The notes under the pieces were generated by a model that searched no databases, was not told the origin of the DNA, and saw only the letters and a list, made by a program, of their open reading frames with translations. A program made the position numbers and the translations under genes. From Candidatus Methanophagaceae archaeon (GTDB lineage Archaea; Halobacteriota; Syntropharchaeia; Alkanophagales; Methanospirareceae): a stretch of DNA of 41,034 nt. The DNA lies in NCBI GenBank assembly GCA_003194435.1, contig PQXC01000003.1, forward strand, positions 1 through 41,034, written 5' to 3'. Below are positions 23,707 to 31,472 of the stretch, piece by piece (the stretch's first letter is position 1; each line of letters opens with the position of its first letter).

Positions 23707-24750
23707 ATGGAGAAGAGAACCGCGGTTATAGGGTGGATAGTGGCTGCAGGGATAATTGCAGTGGTGGTTTTTGGAATCGGGTGCATAGAAGAGAAAGCAC
23801 CCGCACCTCCAGAGATGACCACCCTCAACATTGGCTATCAACCAAGCACGCATCAAATCGCAGCGATGTTAGCGTACGAGAAGGGCTGGTGGGAGCGCGA
23901 TCTGGCGAGATTTGGTATAGAGAAGGTTACAATGAAGGAATTCCCGTCAGGACCGCCGGAGATGCACGCAATGCTTTCTGGTGACCTTGATATTGCTTAC
24001 GTAGGTGTTGCACCGCCTATTGCGGCGATGTACGAAGGGCTGGATGCAAAGATAGTTGCAGGCGTCCAGACTCAGGGTTCCGCGATAGTTGTGCGTCCAG
24101 AGCTCGCTGATGAATACAAGCGTGAGGGAGCGCTTTCTTTAAAAGGCAAGAAAATAGCTACCTTCCCTCCCGGGTCGATTCAGCATACAATACTATCAAA
24201 ATGGCTCTTGGATAACGGGATAGACCCGGAGAAGGATGTAGATATAAAAGCTATGGGTCCGAGCGATGCTGCTACTGCTATTGGAGCGAAGACCGTGGAT
24301 GCTGTCTTTCTACCCAGTCCAACGCCAACGATAATCGAAGAGGAGGGCAAAGGTGTAATTGTTGAGTGGTCGGGTTCGATGTGGCAAAACCACGCTTGCT
24401 GCTGCCTGGTTGCGAGCGGGAGGATGATCAGGGAACATCCGGAGATGCTAAAGCAGATAATAAAAACACATATAAACGCCACGGAATACGAGATCGCACA
24501 TCCGGACGAAGCGGCGGAGATTTACGCGAAGTGGGAAAACGCAAATGTAGCAACGATAAAGCACTCGATAAATGCAACAGATATGCGCTGGATTCATGAC
24601 CCCCGTCTTGAGATAGAATCGGGCATCGAATATGCGAAAGTTATATACGAACTAAACAAGGATAGGTATGAAAGTAAGGGTATTAAAGTGCTTGAGGCAG
24701 GGGACATCTTTGATACCCGCTTCTATGACGAGGTAACAGGTAAGAGATGA
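23707..24750 (+). CDS. ABC importer substrate-binding lipoprotein (nitrate/sulfonate/taurine family)
   Basis: 347-residue NMT1/SsuA/TauA-like periplasmic-type binding protein. A basic start, a hydrophobic helix and FGIGC form a signal with a lipobox-like Cys near residue 26, so it should be anchored outside the membrane. The mature part begins TTLNIGYQPSTHQIAAMLAYEKGWW, typical of this family, with GDLDIAYVGVAPP and KIVAGVQTQGSAIVV. ATG 23707 follows AGGAGGT by seven bases; a GTG at 23698 lies in the ribosome site itself. The substrate is not shown by the sequence; the promoter shared with the coenzyme M operon points to a sulfonate, perhaps coenzyme M itself or a precursor. Confidence 0.88.
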   Translation: MEKRTAVIGWIVAAGIIAVVVFGIGCIEEKAPAPPEMTTLNIGYQPSTHQIAAMLAYEKGWWERDLARFGIEKVTMKEFPSGPPEMHAMLSGDLDIAYVGVAPPIAAMYEGLDAKIVAGVQTQGSAIVVRPELADEYKREGALSLKGKKIATFPPGSIQHTILSKWLLDNGIDPEKDVDIKAMGPSDAATAIGAKTVDAVFLPSPTPTIIEEEGKGVIVEWSGSMWQNHACCCLVASGRMIREHPEMLKQIIKTHINATEYEIAHPDEAAEIYAKWENANVATIKHSINATDMRWIHDPRLEIESGIEYAKVIYELNKDRYESKGIKVLEAGDIFDTRFYDEVTGKR

Positions 24751-25520
24751 AGCTACCGGGGAAAGATATGTGGCTATGGTCAGTCCCTCTTGCCATAGCC
24801 CTCCTGTTATGGGAGTTCATAGCGGGATACGTGGTGAGAGACCCCCTGCTCTTGCCACGTTTTTCCGCAGTTATTTTTTCCATTTATGCACTCAGAGGGG
24901 TTTTGATTTCTGATATACTGGTAAGTCTCCTCCACTTCGGTATTGGACTTGGACTGGCTTTTGCCGCAGCACTTCCCCTGGCAATTGCTATGGGGTGGTC
25001 CAGGAGCATATTCAAGGCGATTGACCCTATCATTGAAGTTCTGAGACCGATACCGCCTCTCGCATGGATACCCATTGCGATGGTCTGGTTCCATCTGACG
25101 CATTATGCCGCGGGATTCATCATATTCATCGGTGCATTCTTCCCGATACTACTTGACAGCTATACAGGATTCAGGGATGTGCCCAGGGTATTGGTGGAGA
25201 CGGGGAAAGTCCTGGGATGCATACGTGACAGGAAGCTGATAAAATATGTCGCTTTCCCCTATGCTCTACCCTTTGTTGCTACCGGCACTCGAGTGGGAAT
25301 GGGAGTGGGATGGATGTGTGTGGTTGCAGCGGAGATGTTCGGAGTTAGCGATAGTGGGCTTGGTTACCGACTATTCCAGAAATTTTACTTCCTGCATCAG
25401 ATGGATTATGTGGTGGCGTACATGCTCGTCCTGGGACTGGTAGCGCTATGCTTAGACCGCTTATTCAGACATTTCGTAGAGGACAGGTTATTTAAATGGA
25501 AGAGAGGGATAGTGAAATGA
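24747..25520 (+). CDS. ABC importer permease (SsuC/TauC type)
   Basis: 257-residue inner-membrane permease of the nitrate/sulfonate/taurine ABC family, with about six hydrophobic helices. The EAA loop that contacts the ATPase is seen as VLVETGKVLGCIRDRKLIKYVAFPYALPFVATG near 149-181. It begins with ATGA overlapping the stop of the binding protein, so the genes are translationally coupled. Confidence 0.9.
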   Translation: MKLPGKDMWLWSVPLAIALLLWEFIAGYVVRDPLLLPRFSAVIFSIYALRGVLISDILVSLLHFGIGLGLAFAAALPLAIAMGWSRSIFKAIDPIIEVLRPIPPLAWIPIAMVWFHLTHYAAGFIIFIGAFFPILLDSYTGFRDVPRVLVETGKVLGCIRDRKLIKYVAFPYALPFVATGTRVGMGVGWMCVVAAEMFGVSDSGLGYRLFQKFYFLHQMDYVVAYMLVLGLVALCLDRLFRHFVEDRLFKWKRGIVK

Positions 25521-25541
25521 AATAAGATGAAATAAGGTGAG

Positions 25542-26315
25542 ATGAACCACAAACTTGAAATCCGGAATCTAACGAAGACGTTTAATACAGAAGAGGGGGA
25601 ACTGAAGGCTCTGGACAACGTCAGTATAGAAGTTAAGCCAGCGGAATTCTTGTGCATTATAGGTCCCTCGGGCTGCGGGAAGACAACGTTGCTCAGAATG
25701 ATTGCGGGCCTGGAGCACCCGAGCAGTGGCAAGATCATCTTAGATGGTAAAGAAGTGAAGGGACCTTCTCCCGATAGAGGGATGGTATTCCAGGAATTTT
25801 CGCTATTCCCATGGCGCACGGTCATCAAAAACGTCACATTTGGGCTCGAGATTCAGGGGATAGGTCGTGACGAGCGTTATAGAATTGCAGAGAAATACAT
25901 AGAGCTTGTGGGTTTGAAAGGATTTGAGAACCGGTATCCTTACGAGCTATCGGGCGGTATGAAGCAACGTGTAGCGATTGCTCGCGCACTTGCGACTGAC
26001 CCCGCGATATTATTGATGGATGAGCCCTTTGGCTCCGTGGATGCGCAAACGAGGAATGCGCTTCAGGAAGAACTGCTGGAGATATGGAAAAGGACAAAGA
26101 AGACCATTCTGTTCGTGACACACAGCGTTGATGAAGCGGTATATCTCGCTGATAGAGTTGCTGTTATGTCTGCGAGACCCGGTAGCCTTGTCAAGTGCCT
26201 CGATATTGATATACCGAGACCGAGGAAGCGAACGAGTGTGGAAGCGAATATGTTCAGGGAGCAGTTGCTCATGTTGCTCAGCATAGAACGTTCAAAGGCG
26301 TCTATTTCGGTTTAG
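25542..26315 (+). CDS. ABC importer ATPase (SsuB/TauB type)
   Basis: 257-residue ATPase that drives the importer. Walker [10 protein letters not shown] near 42-50, Q-loop [12 protein letters not shown] near 84-95, signature [15 protein letters not shown] near 135-149, Walker [14 protein letters not shown] near 155-167 and switch His in FVTHSVDEA. It follows the permease by 21 bases. Intact; the substrate depends on the partner proteins. Confidence 0.94.
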   Translation: MNHKLEIRNLTKTFNTEEGELKALDNVSIEVKPAEFLCIIGPSGCGKTTLLRMIAGLEHPSSGKIILDGKEVKGPSPDRGMVFQEFSLFPWRTVIKNVTFGLEIQGIGRDERYRIAEKYIELVGLKGFENRYPYELSGGMKQRVAIARALATDPAILLMDEPFGSVDAQTRNALQEELLEIWKRTKKTILFVTHSVDEAVYLADRVAVMSARPGSLVKCLDIDIPRPRKRTSVEANMFREQLLMLLSIERSKASISV

Positions 26316-26345
26316 ATTTGATTTAGTGAGTCTCGGAGTGAAGTG

Positions 26346-27797
26346 TTAGCGAGAAACGCGGTAAGTGATTGTGAATATCAGTAAAGCCATCATTAATGCT
26401 CCCAGGATAGATTCAACAGCGGCTAAGAGTTGAGGAACGTGTCCTACCGCAAGATTCGGCTGAATATTTGAGTATCCCAAGCTCGTGAATGTAATTACAC
26501 TGTGGTAAACGTAATCACAAGAGTCTGGAGCGACCATTTTTCCATTCACATTCTTGACTATTCCATTCGTAAGCCAGAAGAGGAATGCGAATATTGGAAT
26601 TATTATTAATGACGCTATTAACGGTCTAAAATAACCCACACCATAGCCCGTCAGTAACTTCAAAATGAAGAAATCGTATATCCACGACCTCAAGCAGTTA
26701 ATCCAACCTTGCTCCCTCAATAGCTTCCTCCTAACCTCACATCTCCTGTAATGCATATCCAGCGCCTCTTCAAGCCTCCCATTTTGAATGTAAAAGTAGT
26801 AGAGGTTGTTGTAAACTTCGTAGGATGCACCGTAATGCTCCTTTACGCTTCCCTCGTAAAGATATTCCTCAAGTCCCTCCCTCTCTATTAAATCGTTAAG
26901 TTCGCTTATTTCAACATAATTCTCCTCTCCTTCGGAATTCCTCCTCTTCCAAGGTCTTTGAAAAAATTTGTTCTCTGCATTTCCCGGAATCCTAACAACC
27001 CTCCGCCTCTTCCTGTCAAAAAAGACTATTCCTACTCCTACGAAAACATGCCTGACCACTCTCTCTTCAAGAAGCTTTGCCACAACTTCGGAATTATCCC
27101 TTCCGATCTCCTCCACATCAAGAATTGCCAATTCTTTATTACCTTTTTTAAGGAAATCCGCAGCAATCTCATTAATCTCCTTCTCACTCTCAAATTTCGC
27201 ATTCCTGAGTGTTTTCGTCTCATCAAGGTAAGAGTGGTAAAGATTTGCGTATGTCAATTTTGCCTCATCCAAGTAAGTTCCAGAATCTGCTATCACACCG
27301 TATAAATTTGCACCCTCAAGAATTGCAACCCTAAGATCAGCTCCTTGAAGTTTTGCAAACGAAAGGTCAGCTCCTTGAAGATCTGCACTCCGAAGGTCAG
27401 CTCCTTGAAGATCTGCAAACCTAAGGTCAGCTCCTTGAAGATCTGCACTCGAAAGGTTAGCTCCTTGAAGATCTGCATCCCAAAGGAAAGCTCCTTGAAG
27501 ATTTGCATCAAAAAGGAAAGTTCCTTGAAATTTTGCACCCGAAAGGACAGCTCCTTGAAGATCTGCAAACGGAAGAAAAGCATTCTGAAGGTCTTTTCCA
27601 CTTAACTTCGCTTTTCTTAAAAATACCCCAAAAATCTTATTCTCCTTCAATTCCCTTAACTTCGCATCGTCAGGCTCTTTCCCTTCTTCTTCCCTGTGCC
27701 AGTAGCAGTATTCTTCCCCTGGAAGGGCTTCAAGCGGGCATTCCCATACATCCCTTTCCCATGCTTCCAGTCTGATTTTGAATTTGCATTTAGCCAT
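26346..27797 (-). CDS. Pentapeptide-repeat protein with C-terminal two-helix ion-channel domain
   Basis: 483-residue protein of three parts. Residues 1-40 hold a possible metal site (CPLEALPGEEYCYWH). Residues about 65-200 are pentapeptide repeats of the A(D/N)LxG kind, forming a right-handed beta helix; many copies are near identical (DLQGADLRSA and variants). A charged helical region is followed at about 385-483 by two transmembrane helices around a pore-like loop, ITFTSLGYSNIQP. This resembles the K+ channel filter TVGYG but reads SLGYS. Such pentapeptide-channel fusions are known but uncommon. The ligand or trigger is unknown. Single gene, converging on the ABC operon. Confidence 0.82.
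   Translation of the reverse strand: MAKCKFKIRLEAWERDVWECPLEALPGEEYCYWHREEEGKEPDDAKLRELKENKIFGVFLRKAKLSGKDLQNAFLPFADLQGAVLSGAKFQGTFLFDANLQGAFLWDADLQGANLSSADLQGADLRFADLQGADLRSADLQGADLSFAKLQGADLRVAILEGANLYGVIADSGTYLDEAKLTYANLYHSYLDETKTLRNAKFESEKEINEIAADFLKKGNKELAILDVEEIGRDNSEVVAKLLEERVVRHVFVGVGIVFFDRKRRRVVRIPGNAENKFFQRPWKRRNSEGEENYVEISELNDLIEREGLEEYLYEGSVKEHYGASYEVYNNLYYFYIQNGRLEEALDMHYRRCEVRRKLLREQGWINCLRSWIYDFFILKLLTGYGVGYFRPLIASLIIIPIFAFLFWLTNGIVKNVNGKMVAPDSCDYVYHSVITFTSLGYSNIQPNLAVGHVPQLLAAVESILGALMMALLIFTITYRVSR
27306..27600 (-). repeat. 30-bp tandem repeat array within the pentapeptide gene
   Basis: About ten units of 30 bases with a nearly constant core (AGCTCCTTGAAGATCTGCA on the plus strand) separated by about 10 variable bases. 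Each unit codes for two pentapeptides. The near identity at the DNA level, including silent positions, shows recent tandem duplication. This makes copy-number change by slippage or recombination likely; any change of whole units keeps the reading frame. Confidence 0.85.
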
Positions 27798-27834
27798 GTT
27801 CTCAGTATTTATGATGATTATTACCCCTTCAAAA

Positions 27835-28086
27835 ATGTATTATTTTCCACCGAGATTGGATGATGAAGGGGCAATATAGAGCAAATCGTTCAGTGGCGAA
27901 GAGATAATAAAAGTATCGCAAACTGAGAATCAGGACTGCCAGTTGAGGGATGTATGGACTGAGGAAAGCAATGCTATTTTTTTCGGTATCGAGGAGACCC
28001 TGTCGTTCTTCAGAAAGCTCAATTCAGAGATTCTCGTAAACACGACCGAAAATCTTTTATTTATTCCATATATATGGGGTAAATAA
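27835..28086 (+). pseudogene. Small broken ORF with one in-frame TAG
   Basis: An ATG at 27835 opens a frame of 14 codons (MYYFPPRLDDEGAI), stopped by TAG at 27877, and continues in the same frame for 68 codons to TAA at 28084. The second part looks like real protein (for example IFFGIEETLSFFRKLNSEIL). I do not recognise it. Most likely a decayed gene; readthrough or pyrrolysine at the TAG cannot be excluded. It occupies most of the gap between the pentapeptide gene and the next membrane protein. Confidence 0.3.
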
Positions 28087-28095
28087 AGGGTAGTA

Positions 28096-28169
28096 AAGTC
28101 ACGGGCCCCGTGCGTAAGTGCAGGCTTTTACTTACAGGCTCCGTACTTAAGTACGGGGTATAGTGACTT
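28096..28169. repeat. Dense palindromic element (foldback structure)
   Basis: An outer pair AAGTCAC/GTGACTT (28096-28102, 28163-28169) encloses CACGGG-C-CCCGTG, a GTAAGT/ACTTAC hairpin (28114-28135) and the perfect 16-base palindrome CCGTACTTAAGTACGG (28141-28156). CCCCGTGCGTAAGT also pairs with ACTTAAGTACGGGG at 12 of 14 positions. It could be a structured RNA, or the foldback end of a mobile element. No transposase is visible next to it. Confidence 0.5.
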
Positions 28170-28236
28170 AGATATAGATTGCTTAACCGAACACACATGA
28201 TAGACTCTTTTGTCTGTCATTGAGAGAGGAAAACTG

Positions 28237-28830
28237 ATGCGAAAAACAAAATATAGTAAGAACAAAAGTAGAAAGAAAAGGGCGAAAACGTATGCTAAGA
28301 ATGGAAGTAGAAAGGTAAAGATAAAATCACATAGCAAGAATAGAAGCATCTGGAAAAGGCTGAAATACGTTAAGAAAAAAGGAATTATCTTAGGAGTTGT
28401 ATGGTTTTTAACATTGCTTTTCATCCTGCCGGTACTTGAAGGTACATATACAAAATTGTTTACGGATATTGGCGCAATTTTTATCTTGATATCGTTTATT
28501 CTTGGATTCTATAACGCTTATCCTCTAACAATGTGGATAGATCGCAGAATACCAAATACCGATTTTGGTATCTGGCTAAGAAGAATTGTCGCAGGGATAA
28601 TGGCTGTTGGTGGTGTTGGTATTGCCATAGTAATACTAATATCATTTAGCATAGCAAGTATTGGGGTGGGTATCCAAAGTAATGTTTCAGTTCCTTATAT
28701 CTCTTTCATGTCCCTTTCAGTGCTATTTGCAAGTTTCTTTCTTGGTATAGCTATATTTGCGGGTTATATAGAATTTACTCATGAGAGAAGGGCAGGTATC
28801 ATCGTATTCTTTGGGAAAACTAAGTATTGA
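28237..28830 (+). CDS. Hypothetical membrane protein with basic N-terminus
   Basis: About 197 residues. The first 50 are almost all Lys, Arg, Ser and Asn (a cytosolic, possibly nucleic-acid- or lipid-binding tail). They are followed by about four hydrophobic helices at roughly 50-67, 75-92, 115-142 and 155-178. The ATG at 28237 has AGAGGA six bases upstream; the longer open frame starts with TTG at 28210. No family is recognised. The DNA is more AT-rich than the core genes. It is followed 26 bases later by another small membrane protein, so the two may work together. Confidence 0.6.
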   Translation: MRKTKYSKNKSRKKRAKTYAKNGSRKVKIKSHSKNRSIWKRLKYVKKKGIILGVVWFLTLLFILPVLEGTYTKLFTDIGAIFILISFILGFYNAYPLTMWIDRRIPNTDFGIWLRRIVAGIMAVGGVGIAIVILISFSIASIGVGIQSNVSVPYISFMSLSVLFASFFLGIAIFAGYIEFTHERRAGIIVFFGKTKY

Positions 28831-28856
28831 AGCCTTAAAATGGAGGTAAGGGAAGA

Positions 28857-29456
28857 GTGCCAGAAAAGAGAAAACCGTATGAAGAAGGAAGTCTTAGTCT
28901 TATAGATATTGTCACTATCGCGATTGATAATCTGAAAACGCTTTCAGAAAGCGGAAAAATAAGTGATAAATTAATTGCTTTTAGCTTAGTGCTTTTTATT
29001 TTAATTTTGGGGTTAGACATATCATATTGGCTGGGAAGTATGACTGGAATAACCCCGAACGAGCCTTTTTTATTCGCTATAATTTTTGCAGTTTCTATGA
29101 TTTTCTCATTTATAGGCAGCATAGGTTACGGAGCTATTTTAGAAAGTGTTTCTAATTTACCTACCAACAAAATTGAACCATTGAGAATAGGAGTCATGAC
29201 ACTATTTACAGATTTAAGTCTCGCTATAATTGGTACATTATTCTGGATCAAACTTCTTGTAAATGCCTCAGCAATAATATTAGGTGCACCAATAATAACA
29301 ATTCTAATAGCGGGTTTTATAGGTTTCCCAGCACCAACAGAGGATAAAACTGTAAAACCGAAGCAATTAAGAGAGATTCTTGGGGGCTTAGCTTCAATTA
29401 TAACTATTGTAAACTTTATTATATGGCTATGTGCAATAGCGATCAGAACCATATAA
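28857..29456 (+). CDS. Hypothetical membrane protein
   Basis: 199 residues, starting with GTG 28857 nine bases after GGAGGT. A short soluble N-terminus (PEKRKPYEEGSLSLIDIVTIAID) precedes about four to five hydrophobic helices (roughly 40-58, 70-98, 115-155, 175-195). No known family is recognised. AT-rich like its upstream neighbour and probably co-transcribed with it. Confidence 0.6.
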   Translation: MPEKRKPYEEGSLSLIDIVTIAIDNLKTLSESGKISDKLIAFSLVLFILILGLDISYWLGSMTGITPNEPFLFAIIFAVSMIFSFIGSIGYGAILESVSNLPTNKIEPLRIGVMTLFTDLSLAIIGTLFWIKLLVNASAIILGAPIITILIAGFIGFPAPTEDKTVKPKQLREILGGLASIITIVNFIIWLCAIAIRTI

Positions 29457-29482
29457 AAACATCCCGACAAACCAATAGGGAT

Positions 29483-29509
29483 GCTCCGCTTTTCAAAGCG
29501 GGGTGGAGC
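29483..29509. repeat. GC-rich hairpin resembling an IS605-type right end
   Basis: GCT-CCGCTT-TTCA-AAGCGG-GGTGG-AGC folds into a six-pair stem with a tetraloop and an extended outer stem, 27 bases after the previous stop codon. The shape with a GGGGTGG shoulder recalls the right-end hairpins found after tnpB genes of IS200/IS605-like elements. No tnpB is present, so it may be a remnant or simply a terminator. The surrounding gap (29457-29763) otherwise holds only two tiny ORFs. Confidence 0.35.
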
Positions 29510-29587
29510 GGCTGGGGCTTTAAAGAAGGTAAGATTAAATGATTAAATATAGATATATGAAAGATAAAATAAAAAGGAGGAGTATTT

Positions 29588-29653
29588 ATGCTGAAAAAAA
29601 GGACCAAAGACATTAAAAGGAATGGAAAGAAAGTTTTGGACGGGAGACGGTAG
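29588..29653 (+). CDS. Tiny basic ORF (21 residues)
   Basis: MLKKRTKDIKRNGKKVLDGRR, with a strong ribosome site (AGGAGGAGTATTT before ATG 29588) and a TATA-like stretch further up. The strong initiation signal is the only support. It may be a real small basic protein or the start of a decayed gene. Confidence 0.3.
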   Translation: MLKKRTKDIKRNGKKVLDGRR

Positions 29654-29678
29654 GAAAACTGCTCCCGGGGAGAAAGCT

Positions 29679-29753
29679 ATGAAAGAGATGAAGAAACAGG
29701 CAGAAGAGCTACTTTTTGGAAAAAAGGAGAAACAGAGGAAAAAGAAGAAGTAA
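29679..29753 (+). CDS. Tiny charged ORF (24 residues)
   Basis: ATG 29679 opens a frame MKEMKKQAEELLFGKKEKQR followed by four Lys. GGGGAGAAAGCT precedes the start. Together with the ORF at 29588 it may be a remnant of one small gene split by a frame change. No family is recognised. Confidence 0.25.
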   Translation: MKEMKKQAEELLFGKKEKQRKKKK

Positions 29754-29763
29754 TAGGGGGCAA

Positions 29764-30018
29764 ATGTTTGAGAGTTTATGTGACACTGTATTAGGCATCG
29801 TAGAGCGATGGATTCCTAAGAAAAAATATTCCAAGGAAATAGAATACAGGGATGGGTTAACGGAGTTCATCAGGAATGAGTTAAAACGAAGACAACAGGA
29901 TATTTTATTTAGCACTCCAAAAAAGCACCGTGTTAAAAAGGAAGCCGGAAGAGCCCATGCAGATATTGAAATTGATGTGAACAAACTTTACAGGCGATTG
30001 GCACAAACTCTCCTTTAA
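29764..30018 (+). CDS. Hypothetical protein, possibly a truncated nuclease-like fragment
   Basis: 84 residues starting MFESLCDTVLGIVERW. The segment YRDGLTEFIRNEL followed by KKEAGRAHADIEID resembles the first half of a PD-(D/E)xK-type nuclease domain (Glu, then Asp in a strand), but the E-x-K strand that should follow is absent, so it could be truncated. ATG 29764 is preceded by a run of G. The 149-base gap after it shows no gene; it holds the start region of enolase. Confidence 0.4.
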   Translation: MFESLCDTVLGIVERWIPKKKYSKEIEYRDGLTEFIRNELKRRQQDILFSTPKKHRVKKEAGRAHADIEIDVNKLYRRLAQTLL

Positions 30019-30167
30019 CGAACCTTTCACTTTGCATGCGGATGTCGCATACATTTACACCATCAGAACATAGGGATGCAAATGGAAGGATACATGATGA
30101 TTGAATTCCTGCAATTAGTTAGACTGCACCACTAAAACTTTTCATGTTATATGCCCAATAGAGGAGC

Positions 30168-31457
30168 ATGACAGAGATAATAGAGGTAAGAGGGCGTGAG
30201 ATTTTAGACTCGCGTGGCAATCCAACAGTGGAAGTGGATGTGCATACCAGGAACGGCTTCGGACGTGCAAGTGTACCTTCAGGAGCTTCAACAGGCAAGA
30301 AAGAGGCGTGGGAGAAGAGAGACGGTGATAAGAGTAGATATAGCGGTAAGGGCGTTCTCAAAGCTGTTGAGATGGTCAATACAGAGATAAGAACCGAGTT
30401 GATGGGTATGGACGCACTTGACCAGCGCGGTATAGACGAGCATCTGATAGAACTGGATGGAACGGAGAACAAATCGAGACTGGGTGCGAATGCAATTGTT
30501 GGTACTTCCATGGCTGTCTGTAAAGCCGCGGCAAACTCGCTGAATAAATCGCTATTCCGTTATATAAGTGAGGATATTCTCGGTCTGCAGCACCACAGTT
30601 ACAATTACAAACTCCCGATACCGATGATGAACGTGATAAATGGCGGTAAACACGCAGGTAATGAACTGAGTATCCAGGAGTTTCTCATATTGCCATCGGG
30701 CTCTCGGCGGTACTGTGATAATTTAAGGGCAGGAGTGGAGACGTATCATGCACTGAAGGAAGTCTTGAAGTTGCGATACGGTGCGATAGCCACGAATGTG
30801 GGAGACGAGGGCGGTTATGCACCACCGATGAAGCGGACTGATGAGCCATTAGATGCGATTACGAACGCCATTAAGGAAGCAGGTTATACAGAGAGCGAGA
30901 TAAAGCTGGGTATAGATGCCGCTGCTTCTTCTTTCTTCGATTCCGCAACCGGCAAATATAAAATAGATGGCATGGAGAAGGACGGCACTGAGATGATTGA
31001 TTTCTATCGGGCACTTGTGGACAGGTATCCGATAGAACTGATAGAAGACCCGTTTGAAGAGGAGTCTTTCTCGCTATTCGCAGCACTCACGGCGAAGATG
31101 CCACAGAAGATAATCGTTGGTGATGACCTCTTCGTGACGAATGTGAAGAGGTTAGAGAAGGGCATAGCGAATAAAGCTGCAAATGCTGTACTGCTCAAAT
31201 TGAACCAGATAGGCACCATCACAGAGACACTCGCAACCGCTAATATGGCAGTAGAGAACGGCTATAAGAGGGTCGTCAGTCACAGGTCTGGCGAGACTGA
31301 AGATACCTTCATTGCCGATTTCTCGGTCGCTATAAATGCCGATATAATAAAGACGGGCGCACCTGCGAGGGCTGAACGAACATGCAAATACAATAGACTG
31401 CTGAGGATAGAGGAGGAGTTGCTGTTGCTGGCAGGAGGACGGCAATCGCACTCTTAG
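30168..31457 (+). CDS. eno: Enolase
   Basis: Interconverts 2-phosphoglycerate and phosphoenolpyruvate, which also feeds ComA with PEP. The 429 residues carry all hallmarks: GREILDSRGNPTVEVDV near 9-25, SGASTG near 38-43, LGANAIVGTS near 105-114, MMNVINGGKHAGN near 153-165, GDEGGYAPP near 208-216, the metal-binding ELIEDPFEEE near 293-302, VGDDLFVTN near 321-329, LLKLNQIGT near 345-353 and SHRSGETED near 374-382. ATG 30168 is the only start that keeps the family N-terminus, although GAGGAG is just one base before it. Confidence 0.97.
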   Translation: MTEIIEVRGREILDSRGNPTVEVDVHTRNGFGRASVPSGASTGKKEAWEKRDGDKSRYSGKGVLKAVEMVNTEIRTELMGMDALDQRGIDEHLIELDGTENKSRLGANAIVGTSMAVCKAAANSLNKSLFRYISEDILGLQHHSYNYKLPIPMMNVINGGKHAGNELSIQEFLILPSGSRRYCDNLRAGVETYHALKEVLKLRYGAIATNVGDEGGYAPPMKRTDEPLDAITNAIKEAGYTESEIKLGIDAAASSFFDSATGKYKIDGMEKDGTEMIDFYRALVDRYPIELIEDPFEEESFSLFAALTAKMPQKIIVGDDLFVTNVKRLEKGIANKAANAVLLKLNQIGTITETLATANMAVENGYKRVVSHRSGETEDTFIADFSVAINADIIKTGAPARAERTCKYNRLLRIEEELLLLAGGRQSHS

Positions 31458-31472
31458 CTTACTTAGCTTAGA

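Noticed and set aside
27306-27600. CRISPR-like array of regularly spaced repeats
   Set aside because: The 30-base period lies wholly inside one open frame on the minus strand and encodes pentapeptide repeats; the variable parts are too short and codon-constrained to be spacers.
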